Of a stretch of 64,000 nt of DNA, positions 1 to 9,180 are shown piece after piece; within the stretch, counting starts at the first letter, position 1; every line of letters begins with the position of its first letter. The notes beneath the pieces are model-generated. The model had not been told where the DNA came from. It saw only the letters and a program-made list of their open reading frames with translations, and did no database searches. This DNA comes from Streptosporangium album (GTDB lineage: Bacteria > Actinomycetota > Actinomycetes > Streptosporangiales > Streptosporangiaceae): assembly GCF_014203795.1 (NCBI RefSeq), contig NZ_JACHJU010000006.1, positions 124,001 through 188,000 on the forward strand. Direction: 5' to 3'. The position numbers were made by a program, and so were the translations under genes.

Positions 1-768
1 CAGGATGAACTGGTTCTGCGGGGTGCGCACGGTGGCCGCGAGCAGGTTGAGCTGCTGGGAGCTGAGGAAGGCGGCGGTGAAGGCGGTGGCCGGGTCGTTG
101 TAGACCTGGCCGGGGGTGCCGACGTCCTGGAGCACGCCCCGGTTCATGATGGCGATCCGGTCGGCCAGCGTCAGGGCCTCGACCTGGTCGTGGGTCACGT
201 AGATCGTGGTCACGCCGAGCGAGCGGACCAGCGAGGAGATCTCCATCCGGAGTTCGGTGCGCATGCCCGCGTCGAGGTTGGAGAGGGGCTCGTCCATCAG
301 GAAGAGCGAGGGCTGGCGGACGATCGCCCTGCCCATCGCGACGCGCTGGCGCTGGCCGCCGGAGAGCGTTCCAGGGCGGCGGTCGAGGGTCTCGTCGATG
401 TGCAGCGCCTTGGACAGCTCCGTCACCCGTTCCCGGACCATCGCCGGATCGGCCTTGGCGATCTCCAGGGGGAAGGCCATGTTGCCGCGCACCGTCCGGT
501 GCGGGTAGAGCGCGCCGTTCTGGAAGACCATCGCGACGTCACGGTCGCGCGGGGCGAGGTCGTTGGCCAGGTCGCCGCCCAGCCACAGATCTCCGGTGGT
601 GATCTCCTCCAGGCCGGCGATCATCCGGAGGAGAGTGGACTTGCCGCAACCGGAAGGGCCCAGCAGGACCAGGAACTCCCCGTTCTCGGCGCGCAGGTTC
701 ATTCGATCGACCGCGAGGTACCCGCCGGGGTAGACCTTGCTCACATTGTCGAGGACGACGGTACCCAT
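1..768 (-). CDS. Sugar ABC transporter ATPase, UgpC/MsmX type (3' end outside window)
   Basis: Nucleotide-binding subunit that would power carbohydrate uptake at the cytoplasmic face. Reading leftwards from ATG at 768, 256 codons stay open to the window edge. Walker A GPSGCGKST is near residues 37-45, followed by a Q-loop (VFQNGALYPH), the signature [12 protein letters not shown], Walker B LFLMDEP and the switch histidine in YVTHDQ. The C-terminal regulatory (TOBE/MOI) domain typical of this family would lie off the edge. A GGAGG stands about ten bases before the ATG. It is divergent from a LacI regulator, suggesting sugar control. MsmX-type ATPases often serve several transporters, so it could energise permeases that lack an ATPase, such as those at 55-57 kb; that link is inference. 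Confidence 0.93.
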   Translation of the reverse strand, partial: MGTVVLDNVSKVYPGGYLAVDRMNLRAENGEFLVLLGPSGCGKSTLLRMIAGLEEITTGDLWLGGDLANDLAPRDRDVAMVFQNGALYPHRTVRGNMAFPLEIAKADPAMVRERVTELSKALHIDETLDRRPGTLSGGQRQRVAMGRAIVRQPSLFLMDEPLSNLDAGMRTELRMEISSLVRSLGVTTIYVTHDQVEALTLADRIAIMNRGVLQDVGTPGQVYNDPATAFTAAFLSSQQLNLLAATVRTPQNQFIL

Positions 769-985
769 GCGCGCTCGTTCCTCCCGGACCATGTTGCCCG
801 GATCCAGCCTTGTGATTGATGAGGTAGTACATCGCGCTACTTGCCCATGTGTCCATAGGTGTTGTTAGAAATCGCACATCTACCGGTTACTTCGCTTTTT
901 TTCGACTATTAGGAAAGTTTCGAGTCAGAAGACATCGGGCCACAACTGGATCAACGCCCGTAACGATGGGCGGGGATGTTACGGT

Positions 986-1014
986 TTGCACAAAGTTTCG
1001 GTAACGCGTTTCAT
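986..1014 (+). promoter_or_regulatory. Candidate promoter and LacI-type operator
   Basis: In the 308-bp divergent gap between the ABC ATPase and the LacI gene, TTGCAC (986-991) and a weak TTTCAT (1009-1014) are 17 bp apart. The spacer contains the CG-centred palindrome AACGCGTT (1003-1010). CG-centred palindromes are the usual core of LacI/GalR operators, so autoregulation is plausible. The -10 match is poor. Confidence 0.35.
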
Positions 1015-1076
1015 GCCCGGAGAGCTGAACGTCTCCTGGCTTGCACGCGATTCAGTCGCATGGTGGGGTACGTCTG

Positions 1077-2141
1077 ATGGATGGCGAGATCACGCATACG
1101 CCCCGATCCCGACCTGATGGCGCGGGGATCCGGCTGGCCGACATCGCCGCGCAGGCGGGGGTCAGCGAGGCCACGGTCAGCCGGGTGCTCAACGGCAAAC
1201 CGGGCGTGTCGCAGGGGACCAGGCAGGCGGTGCTGACGGCGCTGGACCTGATGGGGTACGAGCGTCCGCAGCGGCTGCGCCAGCGCAGCAACGGGCTGAT
1301 CGGCCTGGTCACCCCGGAGCTGGACAACCCGATCTTCCCGGCGTTCGCCCAGGCGATCGAGAAGGCGCTGACCCAGCACGGCTACACCCCCGTGCTCTGC
1401 ACCCAGCTCCCCGGCGGTGCCCCCGAGGACGAGTTCACCGAGCTGCTGATCGATCGCGGGGTGAGCGGCATCGTCTTCGTCTCCGGGCTGCACGCCGACA
1501 CCACGGCCAAAATGGACCGTTACGCCCGGCTGACCGACCGCGGCCTGCCCATCGTCCTGCTGGACGGCTACAGCGGCCAGATCAAGGCGCCGTTCATCTC
1601 TCCCGACGACCGGGCGGCGGCGCGGCTGGCCGTACAGCATCTGGTGGATCTGGGGCACGAGCGGATCGGCCTGGCCGTCGGGCCGCGCCGGTTCGTGCCG
1701 GTGATCCGCAAGATCGAGGGGTACCGGCAGGCGATGGCGCAGCTGCTGGGCGCGACCGAGGTGGACGAGCTGATCTCGCACTCGCTGTTCTCGGTGGAGG
1801 GTGGGCAGGCGGCGGCGGCGCAGTTGCTGGAGCGTGGCTGCACCGGGATCGTGTGTGCGTCGGATCTGATGGCGCTGGGCGCGATCCGGGCCTGCCGGGA
1901 CCGGGGGCTGTCGGTCCCGGGGGAGGTCTCGGTGGTCGGATTCGACGACTCGCCGCTGATCGCGTTCACCGATCCGCCGCTGACCACCGTGCGCAAACCC
2001 ATCGGCGCGATGGCCTCGGCCGCCGTGGCGACCCTCCTGGAGGAGATCAACGGCATCCCGAGCAGGCACATCGAGCTGATGTTCCAGCCCGAACTGGTCG
2101 TGCGCCGCTCGACGGGCTCCGGCCCGCTGGTCAACCGCTGA
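1077..2141 (+). CDS. LacI-family transcriptional regulator
   Basis: DNA-binding sugar-responsive regulator of 354 residues. The N-terminal helix-turn-helix is IRLADIAAQAGVSEATVSRV and the hinge-helix region follows (NGKPGVSQGTRQAV). The remainder is a periplasmic-binding-protein-like effector domain ending with the family motif VVGFDDSPLIAFTDPPLTTV. I chose the ATG at 1077, nine bases after GGTGGGG, rather than an in-frame ATG at 1041 with no ribosome site at a suitable distance. It is divergent from a sugar ABC ATPase and followed after 49 bp by a PfkB kinase. It probably controls both. The effector cannot be told from sequence. Confidence 0.95.
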   Translation: MDGEITHTPRSRPDGAGIRLADIAAQAGVSEATVSRVLNGKPGVSQGTRQAVLTALDLMGYERPQRLRQRSNGLIGLVTPELDNPIFPAFAQAIEKALTQHGYTPVLCTQLPGGAPEDEFTELLIDRGVSGIVFVSGLHADTTAKMDRYARLTDRGLPIVLLDGYSGQIKAPFISPDDRAAARLAVQHLVDLGHERIGLAVGPRRFVPVIRKIEGYRQAMAQLLGATEVDELISHSLFSVEGGQAAAAQLLERGCTGIVCASDLMALGAIRACRDRGLSVPGEVSVVGFDDSPLIAFTDPPLTTVRKPIGAMASAAVATLLEEINGIPSRHIELMFQPELVVRRSTGSGPLVNR

Positions 2142-2190
2142 GCGTGCGCCGCGGGGCGGGACCCCCGGCGCGGACTGGAATCATGGAGAG

Positions 2191-3105
2191 ATGAAGACCG
2201 ACTACGACGTCGTCGTCATCGGCGGCACCGGAGTGGACACCACGGCCTACGTGCCCGAGCTGCCACTGCCCTACGCCGACACCTACGCCGTCCCCCCGAT
2301 GATCGACCGGATCGGCAACACCGGCAGCGGTGTCGCGCTCGGCTGCCACGCGCTCGGACTCAAGGTGAGGCTGGTCGACCTGATCGGCGACGACCCGCAG
2401 GGCCGGCTCATCCGGGAACACCTCGAAACCAAGGGGGTGGAGTTCGCCTGGGCGCCCGCCCCCCAGGGCACCCGGCGCAGCGTCCTGCTGGTCGGTCCCG
2501 ACGGGCGGCGACTGTCGCTGTTCGATCCGCGCGCCGTGCCGGACGAGCGGCTGCCCGGAGAGCTCTACCTGGCGGCGGTGCGTGACGCCCGGCACGTCCA
2601 CGTGTCGCTCACCGACTTCTCCCGGCATGTCTACCCCGACCTGGAGAGCCTGGGGGTCGGGTCCGTCTCCACCGATCTGCACGACTGGGACGGGGAGAAC
2701 AACTACCACAGGGACTTCGCCTACTCCTCCGACCTGGTCTTCCTGTCGGGCACCGCCCTCGGCTCCCGCCGCGACGCCGTCATGCGCGACATCCTGGACG
2801 GCGGCCGTGCCACGACCGTGATCTGCACGGCGGGCGCCGAGGGCTGCCACGTCCTCGACGCCGACGGGCTCCGGCACGTTCCGGCCGCCCCGCTGCCCGG
2901 CCCGGTGGTCGACGGCAACGGCGCCGGCGACGCCTTCGTCTCCGGCGTCCTGTACGGCCTCCTCGCGGGCCGTCCGCTGGACGAGGCCGTCCGGTTGGGC
3001 GGTCTCGCGGGCGCACACGCCTGTACGGCTCAGGGCACCCACGAGGATCCCATCGACGAGGCGACGCTGCTCCGCCGTGACCGGGAGCCCGCCCGGCTCC
3101 CGTAG
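2191..3105 (+). CDS. PfkB-family carbohydrate kinase
   Basis: A 304-residue ribokinase-like sugar or nucleoside kinase that would phosphorylate a sugar in the cytoplasm. The N-terminal substrate-binding glycines appear as RIGNTGSGVALG near residues 37-48, and the C-terminal PfkB signature DGNGAGDAFVSGVLYG carries the catalytic aspartate. The length is normal for the family. The start is uncertain: GGAGAG lies only two bases before the ATG, and no better in-frame start is seen. It follows the LacI gene on the same strand, so it probably belongs to the regulated sugar locus that includes the divergent ABC ATPase. Ribose, fructose and inositol-type substrates are all possible. Confidence 0.9.
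   Translation: MKTDYDVVVIGGTGVDTTAYVPELPLPYADTYAVPPMIDRIGNTGSGVALGCHALGLKVRLVDLIGDDPQGRLIREHLETKGVEFAWAPAPQGTRRSVLLVGPDGRRLSLFDPRAVPDERLPGELYLAAVRDARHVHVSLTDFSRHVYPDLESLGVGSVSTDLHDWDGENNYHRDFAYSSDLVFLSGTALGSRRDAVMRDILDGGRATTVICTAGAEGCHVLDADGLRHVPAAPLPGPVVDGNGAGDAFVSGVLYGLLAGRPLDEAVRLGGLAGAHACTAQGTHEDPIDEATLLRRDREPARLP
3082..3102 (+). terminator. Stem-loop at the end of the PfkB kinase gene
   Basis: CGGGAGCC (3082-3089) pairs perfectly with GGCTCCCG (3095-3102) around a five-base loop, overlapping the last codons and stop of the kinase. There is no T-run, as is common for actinobacterial terminators. Confidence 0.45.
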
Positions 3106-3125
3106 CCATGAGACGAGGGACTCCC

Positions 3126-3287
3126 CTAAGTTGATGGTGGCCTATCAGCCGGGTAGCGGCGATGGTTGCCCGCGGTCCTGCGGCTGCGGATGAGGCCCTT
3201 TCCCTCGTGGAAGTGCAGGGCGGTGACCGCGACACCCGAGCGCGCGGCGAGCCGGCCGACGGTGAGCTCGGCGGCGTCGGAGGGAGG
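3126..3287 (-). pseudogene. soxR-like MerR regulator remnant (N-terminal HTH only)
   Basis: Directly after the stop codon of the neighbouring ABC ATPase the same frame reads [19 protein letters not shown], then [19 protein letters not shown] and a TAG stop at 3126. This is the conserved winged-helix start of SoxR, the MerR-type redox sensor, which normally has about 150 residues and a C-terminal cysteine cluster binding [2Fe-2S]. Here only about 50 residues remain, with no start codon, no dimerisation helix and no cluster cysteines. The usual FYE is FHE. It looks like the scar of a deletion. I see nothing to suggest it is expressed on its own. Confidence 0.75.
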
Positions 3288-4064
3288 TCAGGCCGGGGTG
3301 GGGGTGTCGGCCACGCTGAGGGCGCCGTCGCGCAGCTCCAGGACACGGTCGGCCAGGGTGATCAGGCCGGGGTCGTGGGTGGCGACCAGCGCGGTGACGC
3401 CCTCGCTGCGGACCAGGGCGCGGATCAGCTGCATGATCTGGTGGCCGGTCTGCGAGTCGAGCTGACCGGTCGGCTCGTCGGCGATCAGCAGGCGGGGGCG
3501 GTTGGCCAGCGAGCGGGCGATGGCCACCCGCTGCCGCTGGCCGCCGGAGAGCTCGTAGGGGCGCTGGTTGACGTGGTCGGCCAGGCCGACGAGGGAGAGC
3601 AGCATGCGGGTGCGCTCCTCACGCTCGGCCACCGGGGTCCGGGCCAGCCGCATCGGCACACCGACGTTCTCGGCCGCGGACAGGACGGGGATCAGCCCGA
3701 ACGACTGGAAGACGAAGCCGATCACGTCCCTGCGCAGAGCCAGCAGGCCGTCCTCGGCCAGCGCGGTGACGTCCTGTCCGGCGACCGCCACCCGTCCCGC
3801 GTCCGGCCGGTCCAGGCCGCCGACCAGGTTGAGCAGGGTGGTCTTGCCGGACCCCGACCGGCCGCGGATCGCGACCAGCTCACCGGCGTCGATCAGCAGG
3901 TCGAGCCCCTGCAGGGCGACCACCTCGACACCCTCGGTCTTGTAGATGCGCACCAGGTTGTCGCACAGGACGTGCGCGTTCTCCCCGAAGGCCGGCCGGT
4001 GCCGTACGGCCTCCGCCTCCAGCTCGGACAGCGCGGGCGATGCGGGCTCACTCGGTCGGCTCAA
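3288..4064 (-). CDS. MacB/LolD-type ABC transporter ATPase
   Basis: ATPase of 258 residues that would drive a MacB/LolCDE-type (FtsX) exporter. Walker A is GRSGSGKTT, the signature [16 protein letters not shown], Walker [10 protein letters not shown], and the switch histidine VATHDPG. About 30 N-terminal residues precede the usual fold start. The start is TTG at 4062-4064, seven bases after GGGGGA, one base past the upstream permease stop, so translation is probably coupled. It is the last gene of a three-gene exporter operon (permease, permease, ATPase). Because the first permease is disrupted, the transporter may be inactive unless two copies of the second permease suffice. Confidence 0.93.
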   Translation of the reverse strand: MSRPSEPASPALSELEAEAVRHRPAFGENAHVLCDNLVRIYKTEGVEVVALQGLDLLIDAGELVAIRGRSGSGKTTLLNLVGGLDRPDAGRVAVAGQDVTALAEDGLLALRRDVIGFVFQSFGLIPVLSAAENVGVPMRLARTPVAEREERTRMLLSLVGLADHVNQRPYELSGGQRQRVAIARSLANRPRLLIADEPTGQLDSQTGHQIMQLIRALVRSEGVTALVATHDPGLITLADRVLELRDGALSVADTPTPA

Positions 4065-4065
4065 C

Positions 4066-6648
4066 TCAGTCCCCCACTCGGATGGCGGACCCGAGGGAAC
4101 GCCGGCGGCCGAGGGCGGCGTGCAGGAAGGCGCCGAGCACGGCCGTCGCGGCCAGCCCTCCGGCCAGCAGGATCGGCATGGTCAGGTCGGTCGGATAGTC
4201 GTCCACGGCGAGGTCTCCGGTGTAGGCGCGGAGGTCGACGCCCGGCCCCAGTACGGCGGGCAGGCCGAGTCCGAGCAGCAGCCCAGCCGCGGCGGTGAGC
4301 AGGATGATCGGGGAGATCTCCAGCACGGTCAGGCGGCGGGCCTGCGCCTCGGACAGCCCCAGGGTGCGCAGGCGGGACAGGGCCCCGTTCCGGTCGGCCG
4401 CTCCGATCACCAGGGCGATCATCACGGCGGCCAGTGCGTAGCCGGCCATAGCGATCGTGACGACGGTGAAGGTGCGGCGGATCGTCTCGGTGAGCGGCGC
4501 CCTGGCGATCTCCGCGCGCACGTCGCCGAGGGTCGTCACCAGGGCTCCGGGAACGCCGGCCGCGGCCAGGAGCCGCCTGCCGTCCAGGTTGTCGCCCTCG
4601 ACGAGCACCGTGTTGGGCAGGCTGTCACCCGGCGGGACCAGGATCAGCGGGCCGGTGCCGTACGCGCGGGCCAGACCCGTGACGACTCCGCCGGGGGTCA
4701 GCTCGCGGGGAGGCGTGCCGGGGAGTTCGATCACGCCGCGGCCCCGGAGTTCGGGGGAGACCAGCACCGGCGCGTCCGGCAGGGCGAACGGGCTGTCACG
4801 CAGGATGGCCCGGTAGGCGTGGACGTCCACCGCGAGCACCGTGACCGTCAGCCGGTCGGCGCCGACGGCGGCGCTGGTCCGCGTCGCGGGGACGACCTTC
4901 CGCACCCCCGGGACCTTCCTGACGCGGTCGACCACCTCCGGGCCGATGAGCAGGTCGCTGTCCAGGCGGGCGGGCGCCCCCACCCGCTGCCAGGCCGCCG
5001 CCTCCTGGGTGGCGGCCAGCCCGCCGGACATCACCGCGCCGAACACCGCGACCGCGAGCGCGGGGAGCAGGATCAGCGCGTGCAGCGCGGACGCGGGCCT
5101 GGCCCTGGCGGCCAGGGTGAGGCCGAGGAAGGGAACGGCGGGCCGCAGCCTGGCCGCCAGCCGTACGGCCAGGCGGAGGGGGAAGGGGTAGCAGCGCAGC
5201 ACGACCAGCGCCACGGCCAGGGTCAGCCCGGCGGGCGCCAGCAGCAGGAGCGGGTCGGGGCCCCGTTCGCCCACCTGGGTGGTGAGCCCGCGCGAGCGCA
5301 GCAGGTAGACGCCGGCGAGGGCGACGACGACGATCACCGCCTCCACGGTGATCCGCCGGGGCGAGGGCCGGGCGGCGGTGACGTCGTCACGCCGCTCAAG
5401 TGACGGCCATCGGTGGGCGGCGGCATGCCCGGCGGCGAGAAGCGCCGCGGCGGCCACGACGGAGAGCGGGCCGAGGTGCACGATCGCGGTGAGCGGGCCC
5501 GGCACGGCGTAGGACAGGGCGTATCCGGCCAAGGCGCTTGGCACCGCGACCGTCGAGGTCACCGCCGTCGCCGTCACGGCGACTCCCGCCAGAGAGGCCC
5601 CCCGGGCGCGCATCAGGGCCAGGCTCCGGTGCATGCGCTCGGCCAGCAGCCTGACGGCGAGCGCGATCACCCCCACGGCGACGGCGAGCAACCCGCCGAG
5701 GACGAGGAGGAGCAGGGACTCGGCGACGCGCAGCCTGGCCAGGTAGCCGGTCAGCAGGTCGTCGAAGGCGGTCTCCAGCGCCGCCCGCGAGGAGCCGGTG
5801 ACCGCCACGGGGACGGCGCCCCTGAAGGCCCGCACCGCCTCGATCAGCGCCGGGGCCCCAAGCGCCGTCACCGCCGACCGGTCGACGCCGATCACCCAAC
5901 GGTAGGACATGTTCTGGTACAGGGGTCCCAGCACCGGCAGGCTCTCGGTGGACACCAGCCCGGTGGCGTGCCATATGTCGACGTCCGATCTCGGCGGGCG
6001 GATCTTCATGACCTGCCGGACGGCGGCGTTGTGCTGCCAGTAGCGGTCCCCGGCATCCGCCGGCTCGAACAGGCCGCTGACGCGGGCTGCGAGTTTCTCG
6101 CCCGTGAGCAGTATGGTCGCGCCGACCGCCAGCCGCATCTCCTCCGCCGCCCTCCGGGCCAGTGCCACCTCCAGCAGAGGCCCGCCGTCGAGCCGCGAGG
6201 GCGGGCCCGGCGGCCGGCCGGCGACGTATCGGACGCGCCCGTCGGCGTCCGACAGCCAGCTCAGGTCGAGGGCCTGGTGGATACGGGCCTCGCCGTCCAC
6301 GGACATGATCGAGTTGTTGGGCTTGGACAGGCCGTAGTGGCTGGTCCCCGAGCCGAGCGGTGTCACGACGGGCAGGAGGTCGGCGGGCAGGCCGGCCCTG
6401 AGGCTCTGCTCCATCGCCAGCAGGGACTCCCGGGTGACCGGCCCGTCGGGGCCGGCCTGGCGGGCGCTGGTCATGATCAGGTCGCTGCGGCTCGCGGAAC
6501 TCGTGGCGATGACGTCCCGCAACGCCTCGTCGTAGGAGGACTGCGTGGCCTTGGGCACCGCGGCGACCAGCAGGCAGGCGCTGAACACCAGCAGCCCCAG
6601 CACGGCGGCCGCACCCCGGTGGACCCGGACCAGCACCCAGGCGTTCAT
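4066..6648 (-). CDS. FtsX-family ABC exporter permease (second permease)
   Basis: A large membrane protein of 860 residues. It starts with a TM segment (AAAVLGLLVFSACLLVAAVP), followed by a long extracytoplasmic region of about 240 residues, several TM helices near residues 280-370 (LLLLVLGGLLAVAVGVIALA), a second external domain, and a final three-helix FtsX unit (YALAAVMIALVIGAADRN onward). This doubled FtsX layout is typical of large actinobacterial permeases exporting lipids, peptides or antibiotics. The ATG at 6648 follows GGGGAGGACCG and overlaps the preceding permease stop as ATGA. The ATPase follows after one base. The substrate cannot be deduced. Confidence 0.9.
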   Translation of the reverse strand: MNAWVLVRVHRGAAAVLGLLVFSACLLVAAVPKATQSSYDEALRDVIATSSASRSDLIMTSARQAGPDGPVTRESLLAMEQSLRAGLPADLLPVVTPLGSGTSHYGLSKPNNSIMSVDGEARIHQALDLSWLSDADGRVRYVAGRPPGPPSRLDGGPLLEVALARRAAEEMRLAVGATILLTGEKLAARVSGLFEPADAGDRYWQHNAAVRQVMKIRPPRSDVDIWHATGLVSTESLPVLGPLYQNMSYRWVIGVDRSAVTALGAPALIEAVRAFRGAVPVAVTGSSRAALETAFDDLLTGYLARLRVAESLLLLVLGGLLAVAVGVIALAVRLLAERMHRSLALMRARGASLAGVAVTATAVTSTVAVPSALAGYALSYAVPGPLTAIVHLGPLSVVAAAALLAAGHAAAHRWPSLERRDDVTAARPSPRRITVEAVIVVVALAGVYLLRSRGLTTQVGERGPDPLLLLAPAGLTLAVALVVLRCYPFPLRLAVRLAARLRPAVPFLGLTLAARARPASALHALILLPALAVAVFGAVMSGGLAATQEAAAWQRVGAPARLDSDLLIGPEVVDRVRKVPGVRKVVPATRTSAAVGADRLTVTVLAVDVHAYRAILRDSPFALPDAPVLVSPELRGRGVIELPGTPPRELTPGGVVTGLARAYGTGPLILVPPGDSLPNTVLVEGDNLDGRRLLAAAGVPGALVTTLGDVRAEIARAPLTETIRRTFTVVTIAMAGYALAAVMIALVIGAADRNGALSRLRTLGLSEAQARRLTVLEISPIILLTAAAGLLLGLGLPAVLGPGVDLRAYTGDLAVDDYPTDLTMPILLAGGLAATAVLGAFLHAALGRRRSLGSAIRVGD

Positions 6649-9180
6649 CGGTCCTCCCCGATCCGCAGGGCCCGGCCCATGCCCTGCCGCCGCAGCGTGC
6701 GGGCCAGCCCCCCGACGATCGCGAACAGCAGCGCGGCCACCGCGGCCAGCAGGGCAAGCGTGGGAAGCCAGGGGATGTCCAGCAGGACCTCCGGGGTGAC
6801 GGAGGTCGCCTGGCCGGTCAGCACGAGGTGGGGAACCACCAGGGAGGCCACCACCACGGCCACCGCGGTGCCGGCCGTCAGGGACAGCCCGATCAGGAAG
6901 GCCTGCTCCACCACGAGCAGCCCGAACACCTGGCGGAAACCCACCCCGAGCGCCCGCAGGATGGCGAACTCGGCGGTCCGCTCCCTGGCCGCCACCGCGG
7001 CGTTGACCACGAACCCGAGAGCGGCGAAGACCAGCGCCGCGAGGAAGCCGAGGACCAGCGCCCCCTGCAGGCCGCCGGCCAGCGGGTCGCCCTGCAGCCC
7101 GCGGGCCAGCGAGGACAGGTCCACCACGGTCACGTCCCACTCGGGGTGGCGGACCAGCTCGGCGGCGGCGGCCGTGGTGTCCGCCCCGCGCGTCCCCAGC
7201 CACCACTCGGTGGGCGGGCGCGGCGTCTGGTGGGCGAGCAGGTTCCAGGCCTGCATGGTCTGCCAGTCGAGCAGGACGGCGGGCTTGTCGGGGGGCGTCC
7301 CGGGAAGCTCGTCCACGATCCCGGCGACCCTGATGAGGGTGGGCCTGCGGTCCAGGGTGACCTTGGCCTCGGAGCCGGCGGCGAGCCCGCGCTTGGCGGC
7401 CAGGTCGGCGGTGACCACCACCGGCAGCGGACCGAGGAAGGCGCCCTGTGGCGCGCCCTCGGGGGTGAAGACGTTACCGTCGGGCACCCCGTCGGCGACC
7501 GGCACGAACGTGACCCGCTGCGGCGCGAGCGCGTCGAACGGGTCGCGGCTCGGCGGGGCCTTGAACGCGATCGTGAACAGCCCGTGCCCGCTGTCGCGGC
7601 AGGTCCACCGTGATCGCGGCGATGACCAGCGGGTAGGTCAGCTTTCCGCTGCGCCCGCGCAGTGCCGCCAGGTCGACGGCCGACTCGCTCTCGCCGAGAG
7701 CCGGGGTGACCGGGACCGAATGGCGCACACCTTCACCATCGACGATCGTCAGCGTCAGCGGGACCCGGGCGTACGACTCGGCCAGGGCCGAATCGTCCAG
7801 AGTCAGCCGCGTCCGCACGGCCAGCTGTGCGGGCCTGCCCGGGATCGGCAGCCCCGGCAGGTTCGGCCGCCCGGCGGTGAGCCGGTTCGCGAGCACGCCT
7901 ATCGGCTCGTCCGACAGGTCGGGGCGGAGCTTGAGCATGCCGGGCAGCTCGGCCCCGTCCACGGCGAGAAGGGTGGCCTCCTCGGCCGCCAGCTCGGTCC
8001 CGGCCCGGTAGGCCGGGCTGAGCGAGGTCACGCCCGGCAGCGCCGCGTAGGCCGACGCCCGCCCGAGCGGCCCGAGCTCCACGTTCTCCGGCGGCGACGC
8101 CACCCGCAGGTCCGCTCCGGCCCGGTGCCTGGCCTGGTCGTCCTGGGAGGCCCGCCAGGTGGCGGTGGTCGCCATGCTGACCACGCCGATCGCGATCGCC
8201 ATGGTCAGCAGCAGCGCGGCCACCCCGAGCAGCGCCACGTCCGCGCCCGCCCGCTGCGCGAGGCCGTACCGCTCGCCGCGCCCGCGCGCCGACTGGTCCT
8301 CCACGTAGGTACGGCGGGCGCCGCGCAGCGCGGGCAGGGTCATCAGGACGGCGCAGCCCAGCGCGACCGCCGCGGAGACGGCGTAGGCCGTGGGCCCGGC
8401 CTCGATCGCGAGCCTCGCCCCGGACGTCTTCAGCCAGGGGATCGCGCTCACCGCCCGGAGCAGCGGCGGGGCGAGCAGGGGCGCGACGGCCGCGCAGGGC
8501 AGCGCCACCAGGGCGGCCTCGGCCGCGGCGAGTAGCGCCAGCCGTAGGGTGCCCGCGCCGCGCGAGCGCAGCAGCGCCGTCTCCATCCGCCGGTGGTCGG
8601 CCAGCAGGCGGGCCGTCAGCATCAGCGCGTAGGCGGCGAGCAGCAGCAGTTGCAGGACCGGGACGAGCATGGTCGACCTGGCCACCAGGGTGGCGGTGGC
8701 GAGCTGGTCGAGCGTCTCCGGCAGGCTGGTCGACAGCGAGCAGTCCTCGCATCCGGGCCGCGCCCTGAGCGCCTTCTGGGAGCCGGTGACCTCGGCGGCG
8801 AAGGCCGCCCGCAGCCGCTCGCGCGGGACCGGGCGCAGATCGGGTACGGCGAGCCAGCTCACGGTGGTGCCGGCCGCGAACCGCTCCAGGAACGTCCGCT
8901 CGGACACCATGAGCGGTCCGTGGGTGACGTAGCCGCCGATCTCGACGCCCCGGCTGAGCAGCGTCTGGCCGTTCCAGCGCTCGGAGTAGGGCTCCCACAG
9001 CTCGAAGACGCCGACGACCCGGACGCGGACCCTCCGGTGGTCCAGCCGTCCCTCCACCGTGATCAGGTCTCCGGTGGAGAACCCGGTGGCCCGCGCGACG
9101 GCGCCGGTGATGGCGGCCTCCACCGTCCGGTCCCGGCCCGTGCCGGGCCAGGATCCCTCCAGCAGCCGGGCGTGTCCCTC
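6645..9180 (-). pseudogene. FtsX-family ABC exporter permease, main body, frameshifted and cut off from its 5' end
   Basis: Reading leftwards from 9180 the frame encodes extracytoplasmic sequence and the TM block (LLLLAAYALMLTARLLADH, then three more helices), but near 7600 it runs into AITVDLPRQRARAV and then nonsense. The adjoining frame resumes sensibly as DSGHGLFTIAFKAP and continues to the FtsX C-terminus (VLGFLAALVFAALGFVVNAA) and stop at 6645. One missing base at about 7597-7603 explains the shift. The N-terminal 125 codons lie on the other side of the IS element at 9181-10189. Repaired, the protein would have about 970 residues. A sequencing error could explain the frameshift but not the insertion. 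Confidence 0.85.

Noticed and set aside
3946-8535. Long plus-strand open frames antisense to the exporter genes
   Set aside because: They arise from third-position GC bias of the minus-strand genes, have repetitive Gly/Arg/Gln/His composition and no domains.
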